DNA of 6,439 nucleotides from an uncultured Collinsella sp. (GTDB lineage: Bacteria; Actinomycetota; Coriobacteriia; Coriobacteriales; Coriobacteriaceae), in the NCBI GenBank assembly GCA_902494715.1, contig CABUUJ010000075.1, forward strand, positions 1 to 6,439, in the 5' to 3' direction. Within the stretch, counting starts at the first letter, position 1; each line of letters starts with the position of its first letter. The notes beneath the pieces are model-generated. The model was not told the origin of the DNA. It did not search any database and saw only the letters and a program-made list of their open reading frames with translations. The translations under genes were made by a program, and so were the position numbers. Positions 5,870 through 6,439 of this stretch are shown here, one piece after another.

Positions 5870-6192
5870 GAGTTGGCAACGTTCACGATGGCGTCCGTGC
5901 GAAGCCGCGTGATATCCCCGCGCCACAGCAAGAGTCCGCCTACGGATTCCGCTTTACGTGCCTCGGCGATTCCGCGCTCCTGCAGGCGTCCCTGCAAGTA
6001 AGCGTCCTCGATGCGCAGGTACTCATCGGAGATTTCCGTAGGCGGGCGCACGTTCACGAGCGAGCGATAGAGCCGATAGAGACCCTCGCCCACGTGGGCA
6101 TCGGAGCCCGTGCGCTCGGCCTCGTCGACCATGGCGATGACGTAGTCGGCGTAGGAGATGGACGAGACGCCGTGAGCTCCTGATCGGGACAA
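5815..6192 (-). pseudogene. Truncated zinc-type macrodomain ADP-ribose hydrolase (N-terminal part only)
   Basis: The minus strand encodes LVNVRPPTEISDEYLRIEDA followed by LLLWRGDITRLRTDAIVNVA and NSQRLGC. This is the start of the zinc-containing protein-ADP-ribose hydrolase macrodomains, which are usually about 260-270 residues: an N-terminal helical region, then the G-D-I-T and IVNxANS ADP-ribose-binding strands. Homology stops at Cys113 (5854-5856). The expected continuation (GCF-x-P-x-H-x-CIDN-x-IH, carrying the zinc ligands) is absent, and the frame runs into a stop inside the ADP-ribosylglycohydrolase gene. At the other end the frame can only begin at a TTG (6190-6192) lying at the edge of array 3, with no promoter or ribosome site of its own. 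More than half of the domain and all of the zinc site are lost, so I judge it non-functional. IVNVANS instead of the usual IVNAANS is a minor difference. It is convergent with and overlaps the hydrolase gene by about 55 bp. Confidence 0.82.
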
Positions 6193-6439
6193 CTATGAAA
6201 TGTCTCGATCTGTAACACGTAGGGGAGGAAAACCGTTCTTACTGTTACAGATTGAGATGAATCAGGAAGCCGCCGAGAATTGTCTTGATCTGTAACAGAT
6301 AAAGGCGGAAAAGACCTCTTACTGTTACAGATCAAGACGGAAGGTTGAGGGTCCGTCCATTTATCTCAATCTGTAACAGTTAGAAGGGAAATATCGGTCT
6401 AGATGTTACAGATTGAGACAATGACCGGGACCACTTTGA
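6184..6439 (+). repeat. Hairpin repeat array 3 (runs off the window)
   Basis: Three complete hairpins are present: arms 6203-6217 with 6243-6257, 6283-6297 with 6323-6337, and 6364-6378 with 6404-6418. All loops are 25 nt. The spacers are 25 nt (6258-6282) and 26 nt (6338-6363), as at the same place in array 2. The first stem has one G-T pair, the second is perfect through paired changes (TCTTGATC with GATCAAGA), and the third is perfect. The order of loop and spacer types is the same as in array 2, in the same orientation. The left flank (about 6184-6202, GATCGGGACAACTATGAAATG-like) is a diverged version of the spacer at 80-104 and abuts the truncated 5' end of the macrodomain relic. The window stops within the next spacer, so the array very likely continues. 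Confidence 0.95.
6340..6439. repeat. Right copy of the 100-bp terminal direct repeat
   Basis: These bases are identical to 1-100. If the two copies are overlapped, arrays 3 and 1 merge into one continuous array. It then keeps the 80-bp period across the junction (hairpin left arms at 6203, 6283, 6364, then 105, 185 and 265 of the window), so the joined sequence is structurally sensible. Confidence 0.95.

Noticed and set aside
6054..6335. Minus-strand frames starting MICNSKRSFPPLSVTDQDNS, here and again at 1963-2472
   Set aside because: Their shared N-terminal part is merely translation of arrays 3 and 2; the remainder overlaps gene relics in another frame.

Overview
The window looks like an accessory (defence-island) segment from a high-GC Gram-positive gut-type bacterium. 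Coding regions are GC-rich with G/C-ending codons. My best guess is a coriobacterium of the Collinsella/Olsenella kind. That is an inference from composition and protein style; no rRNA, tRNA or core gene is present to prove it.

Layout. Positions 1-279 hold a strictly periodic array of inverted 15-nt arms that fold as hairpins, followed by a rho-independent terminator (314-348). A 12-helix MFS transporter (525-1937) follows a short leader with a perfect GC hairpin. Next is a small broken piece of a type III restriction endonuclease (R) subunit (2062-2310) that appears to have lost its nuclease domain. A second copy of the hairpin array (2352-2555) precedes an apparent two-gene operon: a single-chain GmrSD-like DUF262 + HNH nuclease (2780-4678), and 15 bp later an ADP-ribosylglycohydrolase of the DraG/ARH type (4694-5869). 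Running into the 3' end of the latter from the other strand is the amino-terminal part of a zinc-type macrodomain ADP-ribose hydrolase (5815-6192, minus), truncated at both ends. A third array (about 6184-6439) ends the window in the middle of a repeat unit.

How the parts relate. The nuclease is of a modification-sensing anti-phage family, and its downstream neighbour removes ADP-ribose, so a defence role for the pair is plausible. The macrodomain and type III pieces are relics of other modules of the same island. Both relics sit beside a hairpin array, and arrays 2 and 3 are about 97% identical direct copies flanking the 3.6-kb nuclease segment. This suggests the arrays act as recombination sites or breakpoints that reshuffle defence genes.

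The most interesting object is the hairpin array. It has 15-bp stems and 25-nt loops, a 40/80-bp period kept almost without exception, compensatory base changes in the stems, G-T pairs always in the orientation that a plus-strand RNA could tolerate, and a shared purine-rich apical loop. I do not recognise it as a named family. Separately, the first and last 100 bases of the window are identical. This means either a circular 6.34-kb molecule or an assembly path closed through the repeat, and the latter seems more likely because no replication gene is present.
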